Below, piece after piece: positions 14,833-22,757 of a stretch of DNA of 64,000 nt. The stretch covers positions 868,001-932,000 of the forward strand of contig NZ_CAKAKB010000003.1 of the NCBI RefSeq assembly GCF_916618755.1. The letters are read 5' to 3'. The position numbers were made by a program, and so were the translations under genes. This DNA is from Actinotalea sp. Marseille-Q4924. Its GTDB lineage: Bacteria > Actinomycetota > Actinomycetes > Actinomycetales > Cellulomonadaceae. Each line of letters opens with the position of its first letter. Within the stretch, counting starts at the first letter, position 1. Under the pieces are notes generated by a model, which was given only the letters and a program-made list of their open reading frames with translations, made no database searches and was not told the origin of the DNA.

Positions 14833-17196
14833 ATGTCATCGACGACGACAGCCCACCCCGCCGACAGCCACGACCTCATCCGGGTCCACGGTGCCCGGGA
14901 GAACAACCTCAAGGACGTCGACGTCGAGATCCCCAAGCGACGGCTCACGGTCTTCACCGGCGTGTCCGGGTCGGGGAAGAGCTCCCTGGTCTTCGACACG
15001 ATCGCGGCCGAGTCGCAGCGGATGATCAACGAGACGTACAGCGCCTTCCTCCAGGGCTTCATGCCGAACCTCGCCCGGCCCGACGTCGACGTCCTCGACG
15101 GCCTGACCACGGCGATCGTCGTCGACCAGGAGCGCATGGGCGCGAACGCGCGGTCGACCGTGGGCACCGCGACGGACGTCAACGCGCTCCTGCGCATCCT
15201 GTTCAGCCGCCTCGGCCGGCCGCACATCGGCGGCCCGCAGGCCTTCTCCTTCAACGTGGCGTCGATGACGGCGGTCGGCCAGGTCAAGGTCGACAAGGGC
15301 GACGCGACGACGCCCGAGAAGCGCGAGTTCTCCGTCACGGGCGGCATGTGCCCGCGGTGCGAGGGCATGGGCTCGGTCAGCGACATCGACCTCGCGCAGC
15401 TGTACGACCCGGCACGATCGCTCGCGGACGGTGCGATCACCGTCCCGGGGTACAGCGCCGACGGGTGGTACGGGCGGATCTTCGGCGCCGTCGTGCCGGC
15501 CGACGTGCCAATCGAGCAGTTCTCGAAGCGGCAGCTCCAGGAGTTCCTCCACGGCGCGCCGCGCAGGATCAAGGTCGAGGGCATCAACCTCACGTACGAG
15601 GGCCTCGTGCCGAAGATCCAGAAGTCGATGCTGTCCAAGGACGTCGACTCGCTCCAGCCGCACGTCCGGGCGTTCGTGGAGCGGGCCGTGACGTTCACGG
15701 CGTGCCCCGAGTGCGACGGCACGCGCCTCAGCGCGGCGGCGCGGTCCTCGACGATCGACGGCGTGAGCATCGCCGACGCGTGCGCCATGCAGATCACGGA
15801 CCTCGCCGCCTGGGTGCGCGGCCTCGACGAGCCGTCCGTCGCCCCGCTGCTCGGCGGGCTGCGGCACCACCTCGACTCGTTCGTGGAGATCGGGCTCGGC
15901 TACCTGTCGCTGGACCGGCCCTCCGGGACCCTCTCCGGCGGCGAGGCGCAGCGCACCAAGATGATCCGCCACCTCGGCTCGGCCCTCACGGACGTCACCT
16001 ACGTGTTCGACGAGCCGACCATCGGCCTGCACCCGCACGACATCCAGCGGATGAACGACCTGCTGCGGCGGCTGCGCGACAAGGGCAACACCGTGCTCGT
16101 CGTCGAGCACAAGCCCGAGGTCATCGCCGTCGCGGACCACGTCGTCGACCTCGGGCCGGGTGCCGGGACGGCCGGGGGAGAGGTGGTGTTCGAGGGCACC
16201 GTCGAGCGGCTGCGGGCCAGCGGCACGCTCACGGGCCGGCACCTGGACGACCGCGCCACCCTGAAGCCGGCGGTGCGGACGCCGTCGGGCCGGCTCGAGG
16301 TGCGGGGCGCGAGCGCGAACAACCTGCGGGACGTCGACGTCGACATCCCGCTCGGAGTGCTCGTCGCGGTGACGGGCGTGGCCGGGTCCGGGAAGAGCTC
16401 GCTCATCCACGGGTCGGTCTCGGGTCGCGACGGCGTGGTCACGGTCGACCAGGCGGCGATCCGGGGGTCGCGGCGGAGCAACCCCGCGACCTACACCGGG
16501 CTGCTCGAGCCCGTCCGCAAGGCGTTCGCGAAGGCCAACGGTGTGAAGCCGGCGCTGTTCAGCGCCAACTCCGAGGGTGCCTGCCCGGTGTGCAACGGCG
16601 CCGGGGTCATCTACACGGACCTCGGTGTCATGGCGACGGTCGCGACGACCTGCGAGGAGTGCGAGGGGCGCCGGTTCAGCGCGTCCGTCCTGGAGTACCG
16701 CCTGGGTGGCCGGGACATCAGCGAGGTGCTCGCGATGCCGGTGACCGAGGCCGAGACGTTCTTCGCCGACGGCGAGGCGCGCACCCCGGCCGCGCACGCG
16801 GTGCTCAGGCGCCTCGCCGACGTCGGCCTGGGGTACCTCACGCTCGGGCAGCCGCTGACGACGCTGTCCGGCGGTGAGCGCCAGCGGCTGAAGCTCGCGA
16901 CCCACATGGCGGCCAAGGGTGGGGTGTACGTCCTCGACGAGCCGACGACCGGCCTGCACCTGGCGGACGTCGAGCAGCTGCTGGGCCTGCTGGACCGGCT
17001 CGTGGACTCGGGCACCAGCGTCGTCGTCATCGAGCACCACCAGGCGGTCATGGCGCACGCGGACTGGATCATCGACCTCGGACCGGGCGCCGGGCACGAC
17101 GGCGGGCGCGTCGTCTTCGAGGGCACGCCGACGGACCTCGTGGCAGCGCGGTCGACGCTGACAGGGGAGCACCTCGCCGCCTACGTCGGCGCGTGA
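14833..17196 (+). CDS. Short UvrA-like ABC protein (UvrA2/DrrC type)
   Basis: This 787-residue protein has two UvrA-type ATPase modules: Walker A GVSGSGKSSLVFDT and GVAGSGKSSLIHG, with signatures LSGGEAQR and LSGGERQRLKL. Zinc-finger pairs are CPRC, CPEC, CPVCNGAG and CEEC. It is well short of canonical UvrA (about 950 residues), consistent with the UvrA2/DrrC class that lacks part of the UvrB-contact region. DrrC-type proteins act in tolerance to DNA-binding drugs. ATG 14833 follows GAGGATG-rich sequence and gives the family start MSSTTTAH. A LexA-box-derived scar lies nine bases after the stop. Confidence 0.88.
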   Translation: MSSTTTAHPADSHDLIRVHGARENNLKDVDVEIPKRRLTVFTGVSGSGKSSLVFDTIAAESQRMINETYSAFLQGFMPNLARPDVDVLDGLTTAIVVDQERMGANARSTVGTATDVNALLRILFSRLGRPHIGGPQAFSFNVASMTAVGQVKVDKGDATTPEKREFSVTGGMCPRCEGMGSVSDIDLAQLYDPARSLADGAITVPGYSADGWYGRIFGAVVPADVPIEQFSKRQLQEFLHGAPRRIKVEGINLTYEGLVPKIQKSMLSKDVDSLQPHVRAFVERAVTFTACPECDGTRLSAAARSSTIDGVSIADACAMQITDLAAWVRGLDEPSVAPLLGGLRHHLDSFVEIGLGYLSLDRPSGTLSGGEAQRTKMIRHLGSALTDVTYVFDEPTIGLHPHDIQRMNDLLRRLRDKGNTVLVVEHKPEVIAVADHVVDLGPGAGTAGGEVVFEGTVERLRASGTLTGRHLDDRATLKPAVRTPSGRLEVRGASANNLRDVDVDIPLGVLVAVTGVAGSGKSSLIHGSVSGRDGVVTVDQAAIRGSRRSNPATYTGLLEPVRKAFAKANGVKPALFSANSEGACPVCNGAGVIYTDLGVMATVATTCEECEGRRFSASVLEYRLGGRDISEVLAMPVTEAETFFADGEARTPAAHAVLRRLADVGLGYLTLGQPLTTLSGGERQRLKLATHMAAKGGVYVLDEPTTGLHLADVEQLLGLLDRLVDSGTSVVVIEHHQAVMAHADWIIDLGPGAGHDGGRVVFEGTPTDLVAARSTLTGEHLAAYVGA

Positions 17197-17217
17197 GAGG
17201 ACTGTCGAACAGATGTT

Positions 17218-17440
17218 GCCCTGACGCTTGCGACGGATACGGCCGATGAGTCGAGCACCTTGGTGCATGCCCGCGCAGTGTCGGTGCGGTGGCACGGCGC
17301 GTCCGGGGTCAGCTGAGCAGCGCGACGCAGAGGTAGCCGAGCGGTACTGCGGTGGGAGCGAGCAGCACCGACACGCTCACGCCCAGCAGTCTTGTCGGTA
17401 CGGGGCGGCGGGGCGTCGTATCAGTCGCAAGCGTTAGGGC
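17218..17440. mobile_element. MITE-like element with 23-base inverted ends and 11-base target duplication
   Basis: The left end (17218-17240, starting GCCCTGACGCTTGCGAC) and the reverse complement of the right end (17418-17440, starting GCCCTAACGCTTGCGAC) agree at 21 of 23 positions. Immediately outside both ends lies GAACAGATGTT (17207-17217 and 17441-17451), a perfect 11-base direct repeat. Removing the element and one repeat restores TCGAACAGATGTTCGA, an uninterrupted SOS-box palindrome. No transposase frame is inside, so movement would need one in trans. An internal hairpin GCACC-TT-GGTGC is at 17255-17266. The transposase family is not identified. Confidence 0.65.
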
Positions 17441-17453
17441 GAACAGATGTTCG
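17440..17453. promoter_or_regulatory. LexA (SOS) box CGAACAGATGTTCG
   Basis: The 14 bases match the actinobacterial SOS consensus CGAAC-RNNY-GTTCG exactly. A second, damaged copy CGAACAGATGTTGC is at 17206-17219 on the other side of the element. No well-supported gene starts close to either copy now, so the operator may be orphaned. Confidence 0.6.
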
Positions 17454-17593
17454 ATTCTCGTCCGGGGCCCACCGACCTGGACGTGGTGGAAGCGCACGAC
17501 GACGACGCTAGCCGTCACGGTTGGTGAGAGGGGTCAAGCCCAGAGCCCCGGTTCCGAACAGGCGCGATCGCGCACATCCCGGCCGCCGATAAG

Positions 17594-17606
17594 TGACATT
17601 ATGTCA
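17594..17606. repeat. Palindrome TGACAT-T-ATGTCA
   Basis: Six-base arms around one base, within an unusually AT-rich stretch (AAGTGACATTATGTCAGG) just past the GNAT stop. It could be an operator or the end of a lost mobile element; neither is shown. Confidence 0.45.
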
Positions 17607-17620
17607 GGCCACTTTGGCGC

Positions 17621-18109
17621 TCAGGCCTCCGGCGACTCCCCGGCCCACCGCACGTCCACGCCTGTCGCGGCGTGTGGCGAGGGCACCCGTTCCCCCGTCG
17701 GACGGAGGCCGCACCGCGCGAGGAACGCCGCGACCCCGGCGTCGTCCGGAGCCCACGCCGTCACGCGGGACGCGCCGCACGCGGCGGCTCCTTCGGCGGC
17801 GGCCGCGACCAGGGCACGGCCTGCGCCGCGACGCCGGGCCTCGGGCGCCACCCAGAGCCCGGCCAGGTGCCGCTCCCCCGCCGGTGCGCCCGGCTCCTCG
17901 ATCATGGACAGGAGCCCCACGTCCGCGCCGTCGTCAGCGACGACCGCCCACCACGTCGCCCCGCGGAGCCGGAGGCGCCAGTGGCTCTCGAGAAACCCGC
18001 CCTCCCGCGCGAGGGCCCAGCCGAAGACGTCCGGCTGCTCGACGACGCAGCGCAGGCGCAAGGACTGCAGCCGGCGCCAGTCGCCCTCGGTCAGCTCGTC
18101 CACGCGCAT
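17621..18109 (-). CDS. GNAT-family N-acetyltransferase
   Basis: The 162-residue product is a single GNAT domain. It has the beta4 segment GERHLAGLWVAPEARRRGAGRAL, containing the acetyl-CoA pyrophosphate-binding R-R-x-G-A-G/A, and the later GASRVTAWAPDDAGVAAFLARCGL typical of the C-terminal helix and strand. It transfers an acetyl group from acetyl-CoA to an unknown amine. ATG 18109 (MRVDELTEGDWRRL) gives the usual short N-terminus; the longer frame upstream is not family-like. It is divergent from the small membrane protein at 18173. Confidence 0.85.
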   Translation of the reverse strand: MRVDELTEGDWRRLQSLRLRCVVEQPDVFGWALAREGGFLESHWRLRLRGATWWAVVADDGADVGLLSMIEEPGAPAGERHLAGLWVAPEARRRGAGRALVAAAAEGAAACGASRVTAWAPDDAGVAAFLARCGLRPTGERVPSPHAATGVDVRWAGESPEA

Positions 18110-18172
18110 GCGACACAGCCTGCCAGGGGCCGGGTCCGGCGTGCGGGAGCCGCGGTCTGCCACGCTGGGCGC

Positions 18173-18466
18173 ATGAGCGAACGCGACGACCTGTCCCCTG
18201 ACGACCGCCGCACTCCGCACACCGACGCCTCGACGTCCGACGCCACCGAGACGGGTCCCGGCGAGGGCACGACCCCGGTGCACGAGCGCTGGTGGTGGAC
18301 GGGCGCGTTCCGCGCCGTCCTCGGCGGCGTCGTCGTCGCGTACCAGTGGCCCATCCTGACCTCCGGCGAGGCCATCGTCTGGAACTGGGTGCTCGCCGGG
18401 GTCGGGGCCGCGATCGTCGTCTGGGGCGGCTGGCTGGTGCTCACGGCGTACCGCAGCCGCACCTGA
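18173..18466 (+). CDS. Small two-helix membrane protein
   Basis: This 97-residue protein has a charged N-terminus of about 37 residues (MSERDDLSPDDRR), a WWWTGAF entry segment, and two hydrophobic stretches (AVLGGVVVAYQWPIL and WVLAGVGAAIVVWGGWLVL) ending in a short basic tail. I do not recognise a named family. The ATG at 18173 has a CACGCT -10-like motif shortly upstream and no strong Shine-Dalgarno. It converges on pyruvate carboxylase with only six bases between stop codons. Confidence 0.6.
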   Translation: MSERDDLSPDDRRTPHTDASTSDATETGPGEGTTPVHERWWWTGAFRAVLGGVVVAYQWPILTSGEAIVWNWVLAGVGAAIVVWGGWLVLTAYRSRT

Positions 18467-18477
18467 CGCGCGTCAGG
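18462..18477. terminator. 16-base palindrome spanning both convergent stop codons
   Basis: CCTGACGCGCGTCAGG is a perfect palindrome that contains the TGA of the small membrane protein and the TCA (stop on the minus strand) of pyc. It may act as a weak bidirectional terminator, though it is short and lacks T-tracts. Confidence 0.35.
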
Positions 18478-21400
18478 AGACGACGAGCACCAGGTCGCCG
18501 CCCTCGAGCTGCTGCACCGCCCCGATCGCGAGCCGCTGGACGGTCCCGGCGACCGGCGTCGTGATGGAGGCCTCCATCTTCATCGCCTCGATCGTCGCGA
18601 CGACCTGGCCGGCCTCGACGCGCTGACCCTCCTGCACCACCGGGCTCACCGCGCCGGCGAACGGCGCCGCGACGTGGCCGGGGACACCGGGATCGGCCTT
18701 CTCCGCCGTCTCCTGGTCGACCTCGACGGACCGGTCCCGCACCTGCATGGGCCGCAGCTGGCCGTTGAGCGTGAACATGACCGTCCGCATGCCCCGCTCG
18801 TCAGGCTCACCGACGGCCTCCATGCCCACGAGCAGCCGCACGCCGCGGTCCAGGGCGACCTCGACCTCGGTGGCCGACTCCATCCCGTAGAGGTAGCGGT
18901 GGGTGTCGAGCACGCTGACGTCGCCGTACGTCGCCCGCACCTGCTCGAAGTCCTTGGTGGGGCCGGGGAACAGCAGGTGGTTCAGCCGGTCCCGACGGGT
19001 CTTCGGGTCCGCGGCGAGGTCGGCACGGTCCTGGTCCGTGAGCCGCACCATCTCGCGTCGCGCGTTGCGACCCGCCAGCGCGCGGGACCGGAAGGGCTCC
19101 GGCCACCCGCCGGGCGGGTCGCCGAGCTCGCCGCGCAGGAACCCGACGACGGAGTCGGGGATGTCGTACTCCTGGGGCGCCTCGGCGAAGTGCGACGCGT
19201 CCGCGCCGCGGGCCACGAGGTGCAGTGCCAGGTCCCCGACCACCTTGCTCGACGGCGTGACCTTCACCAGCCGGCCGAGCAGGCGGTCTGCCGCGGCGTA
19301 CATCTCCTCGATGCCCTCGAACCGGTCACCCAGCCCCAGGGCGATCGCCTGCTGGCGCAGGTTCGACAGCTGACCCCCGGGGATCTCGTGGTCGTACACG
19401 CGTCCGGTGGGGCCGGGCAGACCGGACTCGAACGGCGCGTAGAGCCGACGCACGGCCTCCCAGTAGGGCTCCAGGTCGCACACGGCGCGCAGGCTCAGGC
19501 CGGTGTCCCGATCGGTGTGCTCGAGGGCTGCGACGAGGGCCGAGAGGGGTGGCTGCGACGTCGTGCCCGCCATGGCGGCGCTCGCCGCGTCGACGGCGTC
19601 GACGCCCGCGTCGACCGCGGCGAGCAGCGTTGCGAGCTGACCCCCGGCCGTGTCGTGGGAGTGGAGGTGGACGGGAAGGTCGAACCGCTCGCGGAGGGCG
19701 GAGACCAGCGTCCGGGCGGCGGCGGGCCGCAGGAGGCCCGCCATGTCCTTGATGGCCAGGACGTGCGCGCCCGCCTCGACGATCCGGTCGGCGAGCCGCA
19801 GGTAGTAGTCGAGGGTGTAGAGGTCCTCCGCCGGGTCGGTGAGGTTCCCGGTGTAGCAGAGCGCCACCTCCGCCAGGCCGGTGCCGGTCTCCCGCACCGC
19901 CTGGATGGCCGGCGCCATCTGCGAGACGTCGTTGAGCGCGTCGAAGATGCGGAACACGTCGATGCCCGTGCTCGCCGCCTCCGCGACGAACGCCTGGGTC
20001 ACCTCGGTCGGGTACGGGGTGTAGCCCACGGTGTTGCGCCCGCGCAGGAGCATCTGCAGGGCGACGTTGGGCAGCGCCTCCCGGAGCGCGGCGAGGCGCT
20101 CCCACGGGTCCTCACCGAGGAACCGCAGGGCGACGTCGTACGTCGCACCGCCCCACGCCTCGACGCTGAGCAGGCCGCTCGTCATCCGCGCGACGTGCGG
20201 CGCGACCGCGACGAGGTCGTACGTCCGGACGCGGGTGGCGAGCAGCGACTGGTGCGCGTCGCGGAACGTCGTGTCGGTGACGGCCACCGCGGTCTGCTCC
20301 CGCAGGGCGCGGGCGAAGCCCTCCGGCCCGAGCTCGAGGAGGCGCTGGCGGCTGCCGTCCGGCGGCGGCGACGCCAGGTCGATCCGCGGCAGCTTGGCGC
20401 TCGGGTCGAGTGCCGTGGGCGCCACCCCGTGCGGACGGTTCACGGTGACGTCGCCGAGGAAGGCGAGGAGCTTCGTGCCGCGGTCCGCGCTCGCCTTGGC
20501 GTCCAGCAGCTCCGGCCGCTCCTCGATGAACGACGTCGCGATGTTCCCTGCGAGGAACTCGGCGTCATCCAGCACCGCGCGGAGGAACGGGATGTTCGTC
20601 CGGACACCCCGGATCCGGAACTCGGCCAGCGCTCGACGCGCCCGCCGGACCGCCGTCGGGAAGTCCCGGCCGCGGCACGTGAGCTTGACCAGCATCGAGT
20701 CGAAGTGGCCGGAGATCTCGGCGCCGGCGGCGGCGCTCGCGCCGTCCAGGCGCACTCCCGCGCCGCCCGGCGACCGGTAGGCGATGATCCGGCCGGTGTC
20801 CGGCCGGAACCCGTTGGCCGGGTCCTCGGTCGTGATCCGGCTCTGCAGCGCGAACCCGTTGACGCGGATGGACTCCTGCGCGAGTCCCAGGTCGGCGAGC
20901 GTCTCCCCCGAGGCGATCCGCATCTGCGCCTGGACCAGGTCGACGTCGGTGACCTCCTCGGTCACCGTGTGCTCGACCTGGATGCGCGGGTTCATCTCGA
21001 TGAAGACGTGCTGGCCCGCCCGCTCCCCCGCCGTGTCGACGAGGAACTCCACCGTCCCGGCGTTGACATAACCGATGCTGCGCGCGAACGCGACGGCGTC
21101 ACGGCACAGCGCGTCGCGGATCGCCGGGTCGAGGTTGGGTGCCGGCGCGATCTCGATGACCTTCTGGTGACGGCGCTGCAGGGAGCAGTCACGCTCGAAG
21201 AGGTGGACGACCTCCCCCGTGGCGTCCGCCAGCACCTGGACCTCGATGTGCCGGGGACGCAGGACGGCCTGCTCGATGAAGACCGTCGGGTCGCCGAAGG
21301 CGCTCTCCGCCTCGCGCATCGCCGCCCGCAGCGAGTCCTCCAGCTGGGCGGGCTGGTCCACGCGCCGCATGCCGCGGCCGCCGCCACCGGCGACGGCCTT

Positions 21401-21871
21401 GACGAATACCGGGAACCCGATCGCGTCCGCCGCCGCGACGAGCTCGTCGACGTCTGCGGACGGCTCCGTCGAGGCCAGGACGGGGATGCCGGCCTCACGC
21501 GCCGCCTTGAGCGCTCGGACCTTGTTGCCCGCCAGCTCGAGCACGTCCGCCGGCGGACCGATGAAGGTGATCCCGGCCGCCTGGCACGCGCGCGCCAGGT
21601 CCGGGTTCTCCGAGAGGAAGCCGTAGCCGGGGTAGACGGCGTCGGCACCGGACTCCTGGGCGACCCGGACGATCTCCTGCACGTCCAGGTAGGCGCGGAC
21701 AGGGTGACCCGGCTCGCCGATCGAGTACGCCTCGTCGGCCTTCAGCCGGTGCTCCGAGTTGCGGTCCTCGTACGGGAAGACGGCCACGGTCCGGGCACCG
21801 AGCTCGAACGCGGCACGGAAGCCCCGTACGGCGATCTCGGCACGGTTGGCCACGAGAACCTTCGAGAACAC
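18473..21871 (-). CDS. pyc: Pyruvate carboxylase
   Basis: At 1132 residues this is a complete single-chain pyruvate carboxylase. The N-terminal biotin carboxylase domain has GGGGRGMR and FIEMNPRIQVEHTVTEE; the carboxyltransferase domain begins at DTTFRDAHQSLLATRVRT; the C-terminal biotinyl domain carries EAMKMEAS with the biotin-lysine at about residue 1097. It converts pyruvate plus bicarbonate to oxaloacetate, the anaplerotic entry to the TCA cycle. The ATG at 21871 starts the family N-terminus MFSKVLVANR, preceded by GAGGTGAG. A TACGGT -10 candidate lies at 21905-21910 on the minus strand. Confidence 0.96.
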   Translation of the reverse strand: MFSKVLVANRAEIAVRGFRAAFELGARTVAVFPYEDRNSEHRLKADEAYSIGEPGHPVRAYLDVQEIVRVAQESGADAVYPGYGFLSENPDLARACQAAGITFIGPPADVLELAGNKVRALKAAREAGIPVLASTEPSADVDELVAAADAIGFPVFVKAVAGGGGRGMRRVDQPAQLEDSLRAAMREAESAFGDPTVFIEQAVLRPRHIEVQVLADATGEVVHLFERDCSLQRRHQKVIEIAPAPNLDPAIRDALCRDAVAFARSIGYVNAGTVEFLVDTAGERAGQHVFIEMNPRIQVEHTVTEEVTDVDLVQAQMRIASGETLADLGLAQESIRVNGFALQSRITTEDPANGFRPDTGRIIAYRSPGGAGVRLDGASAAAGAEISGHFDSMLVKLTCRGRDFPTAVRRARRALAEFRIRGVRTNIPFLRAVLDDAEFLAGNIATSFIEERPELLDAKASADRGTKLLAFLGDVTVNRPHGVAPTALDPSAKLPRIDLASPPPDGSRQRLLELGPEGFARALREQTAVAVTDTTFRDAHQSLLATRVRTYDLVAVAPHVARMTSGLLSVEAWGGATYDVALRFLGEDPWERLAALREALPNVALQMLLRGRNTVGYTPYPTEVTQAFVAEAASTGIDVFRIFDALNDVSQMAPAIQAVRETGTGLAEVALCYTGNLTDPAEDLYTLDYYLRLADRIVEAGAHVLAIKDMAGLLRPAAARTLVSALRERFDLPVHLHSHDTAGGQLATLLAAVDAGVDAVDAASAAMAGTTSQPPLSALVAALEHTDRDTGLSLRAVCDLEPYWEAVRRLYAPFESGLPGPTGRVYDHEIPGGQLSNLRQQAIALGLGDRFEGIEEMYAAADRLLGRLVKVTPSSKVVGDLALHLVARGADASHFAEAPQEYDIPDSVVGFLRGELGDPPGGWPEPFRSRALAGRNARREMVRLTDQDRADLAADPKTRRDRLNHLLFPGPTKDFEQVRATYGDVSVLDTHRYLYGMESATEVEVALDRGVRLLVGMEAVGEPDERGMRTVMFTLNGQLRPMQVRDRSVEVDQETAEKADPGVPGHVAAPFAGAVSPVVQEGQRVEAGQVVATIEAMKMEASITTPVAGTVQRLAIGAVQQLEGGDLVLVVS

Positions 21872-21981
21872 AGCTCACCTCACGTCCGTTACGGGGGTGG
21901 GAGCACCGTATCGGCTCCGCGACGTGAGACGCCCGACGTCCGCGGGGCGGACGTCGGGCGGGTGGTGGGTGCGGTCGGGGC

Positions 21982-22569
21982 TCAGCCCGCGGTGCGCGCC
22001 TGGCGTCGCAGCGCGAGCTCGTCCACTCCCGCGCCGGCCGGGGAGTCGTCGTCTGCCCGCTCGGTGGGCAGTGCGGCGAGGGAGCCCTCGACCTCGCGCC
22101 ACACCCGGCCGACGGCGATGCCGAACACGCCCTGACCGCCCTGGACGAGGTCGATGACCTCGTCGGCGGAGGTGCACTCGTAGACGCTGGCGCCGTCGCT
22201 CATGAGCGTGATCTGGGCCAGGTCGTCGACGCCCCGCTCCCGCAGGTGCGCGACGGCGGTCCGGATCTGCTGCAGGGAGACCCCGGTGTCGAGCAGCCGC
22301 TTGACGACCTTGAGCACGAGGATGTCGCGGAAGCTGTAGAGCCGCTGGGTGCCGGAGCCGGAGGCGGGACGGATGCTCGGCTCCACGAGCCCGGTCCGGG
22401 CCCAGTAGTCGAGCTGGCGGTAGGTGATCCCGGCCGCGCGGCACGCCGTCGGGCCGCGGTACCCGGTGGTGGTGTCCAGGTCGGGAAGCTCGTCGCCGAA
22501 GAGCAGGCCCTGGGCACGCTGCGGGATGCCCGGCGACGAGCTCCCGATCGACTCTCCGGTGCCGCTCAC
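21982..22569 (-). CDS. MerR-family transcriptional regulator (Rv1830-like)
   Basis: The 195-residue protein has a MerR winged-helix segment (TACRAAGITYRQLDYWARTGLV, RLYSFRDILVLKVVKRLLDTGVSLQQI) and a C-terminal part with ASVYECTSADEVIDLVQGGQGVFGIAVG, matching the MerR gene that closes the conserved garA cluster. GTG 22569 is preferred to GTG 22575 because AGGGGA then sits six bases upstream. Good promoter elements (TTGACC-N17-TAGCGT) lie 65-93 bases upstream and a 17-base palindrome lies beyond them. In mycobacteria the Rv1830 orthologue is a cell-cycle-linked regulator. Confidence 0.88.
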   Translation of the reverse strand: MSGTGESIGSSSPGIPQRAQGLLFGDELPDLDTTTGYRGPTACRAAGITYRQLDYWARTGLVEPSIRPASGSGTQRLYSFRDILVLKVVKRLLDTGVSLQQIRTAVAHLRERGVDDLAQITLMSDGASVYECTSADEVIDLVQGGQGVFGIAVGRVWREVEGSLAALPTERADDDSPAGAGVDELALRRQARTAG

Positions 22570-22633
22570 GGCCACTCCCCTTCGTCATTCCCTGCGCGCT
22601 CCGCTCGCCCGGAGGGGCCGGAGTGATGTCCTC

Positions 22634-22662
22634 ACGCTAGGACCGCGGAGGAGGGAGGTCAA
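22634..22662 (-). promoter_or_regulatory. Promoter TTGACC-N17-TAGCGT for the MerR gene
   Basis: On the minus strand TTGACC (22662-22657) and TAGCGT (22639-22634) are 17 bases apart, near-consensus for the primary sigma factor. The predicted leader is about 58 bases. The 17-base spacer argues against the 19-base MerR activation geometry. Confidence 0.6.
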
Positions 22663-22713
22663 CGACCGACAGGGCCGGTCGACGATCGGCGTGTCGCGTG
22701 TGCGTGTCTCAGC

Positions 22714-22730
22714 CTGAGGTTGAACCTCAG
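22714..22730. promoter_or_regulatory. 17-base perfect palindrome upstream of the MerR gene
   Basis: CTGAGGTT-G-AACCTCAG has 8-base perfect arms. It lies about 50 bases upstream of the MerR-gene -35 and 28 bases past the nuclease stop, a likely operator, perhaps for the MerR protein itself. Confidence 0.5.
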
Positions 22731-22757
22731 ACCCGGCGTCCCGGACGACGTCCGGCC

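Larger units (their letters stand above)
17197..17620. other. 424-base accessory gap: SOS-box scar and palindromes, no confident gene
   Basis: The gap between uvrA2 and the GNAT gene holds a 223-base element with terminal inverted repeats flanked by 11-base direct repeats, a near-perfect LexA box at its right edge, and an isolated AT-rich palindrome at 17594-17606. Short frames on both strands (for example a hydrophobic 23-codon GTG frame at 17380-17309 minus) have no convincing ribosome-binding site. Confidence 0.8.

Noticed and set aside
17309-17518. 69-codon minus-strand protein from ATG 17518
   Set aside because: It would read through the LexA box and the element end, and its start lacks a Shine-Dalgarno. 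Only the terminal hydrophobic part is of interest and is listed as a tentative finding.
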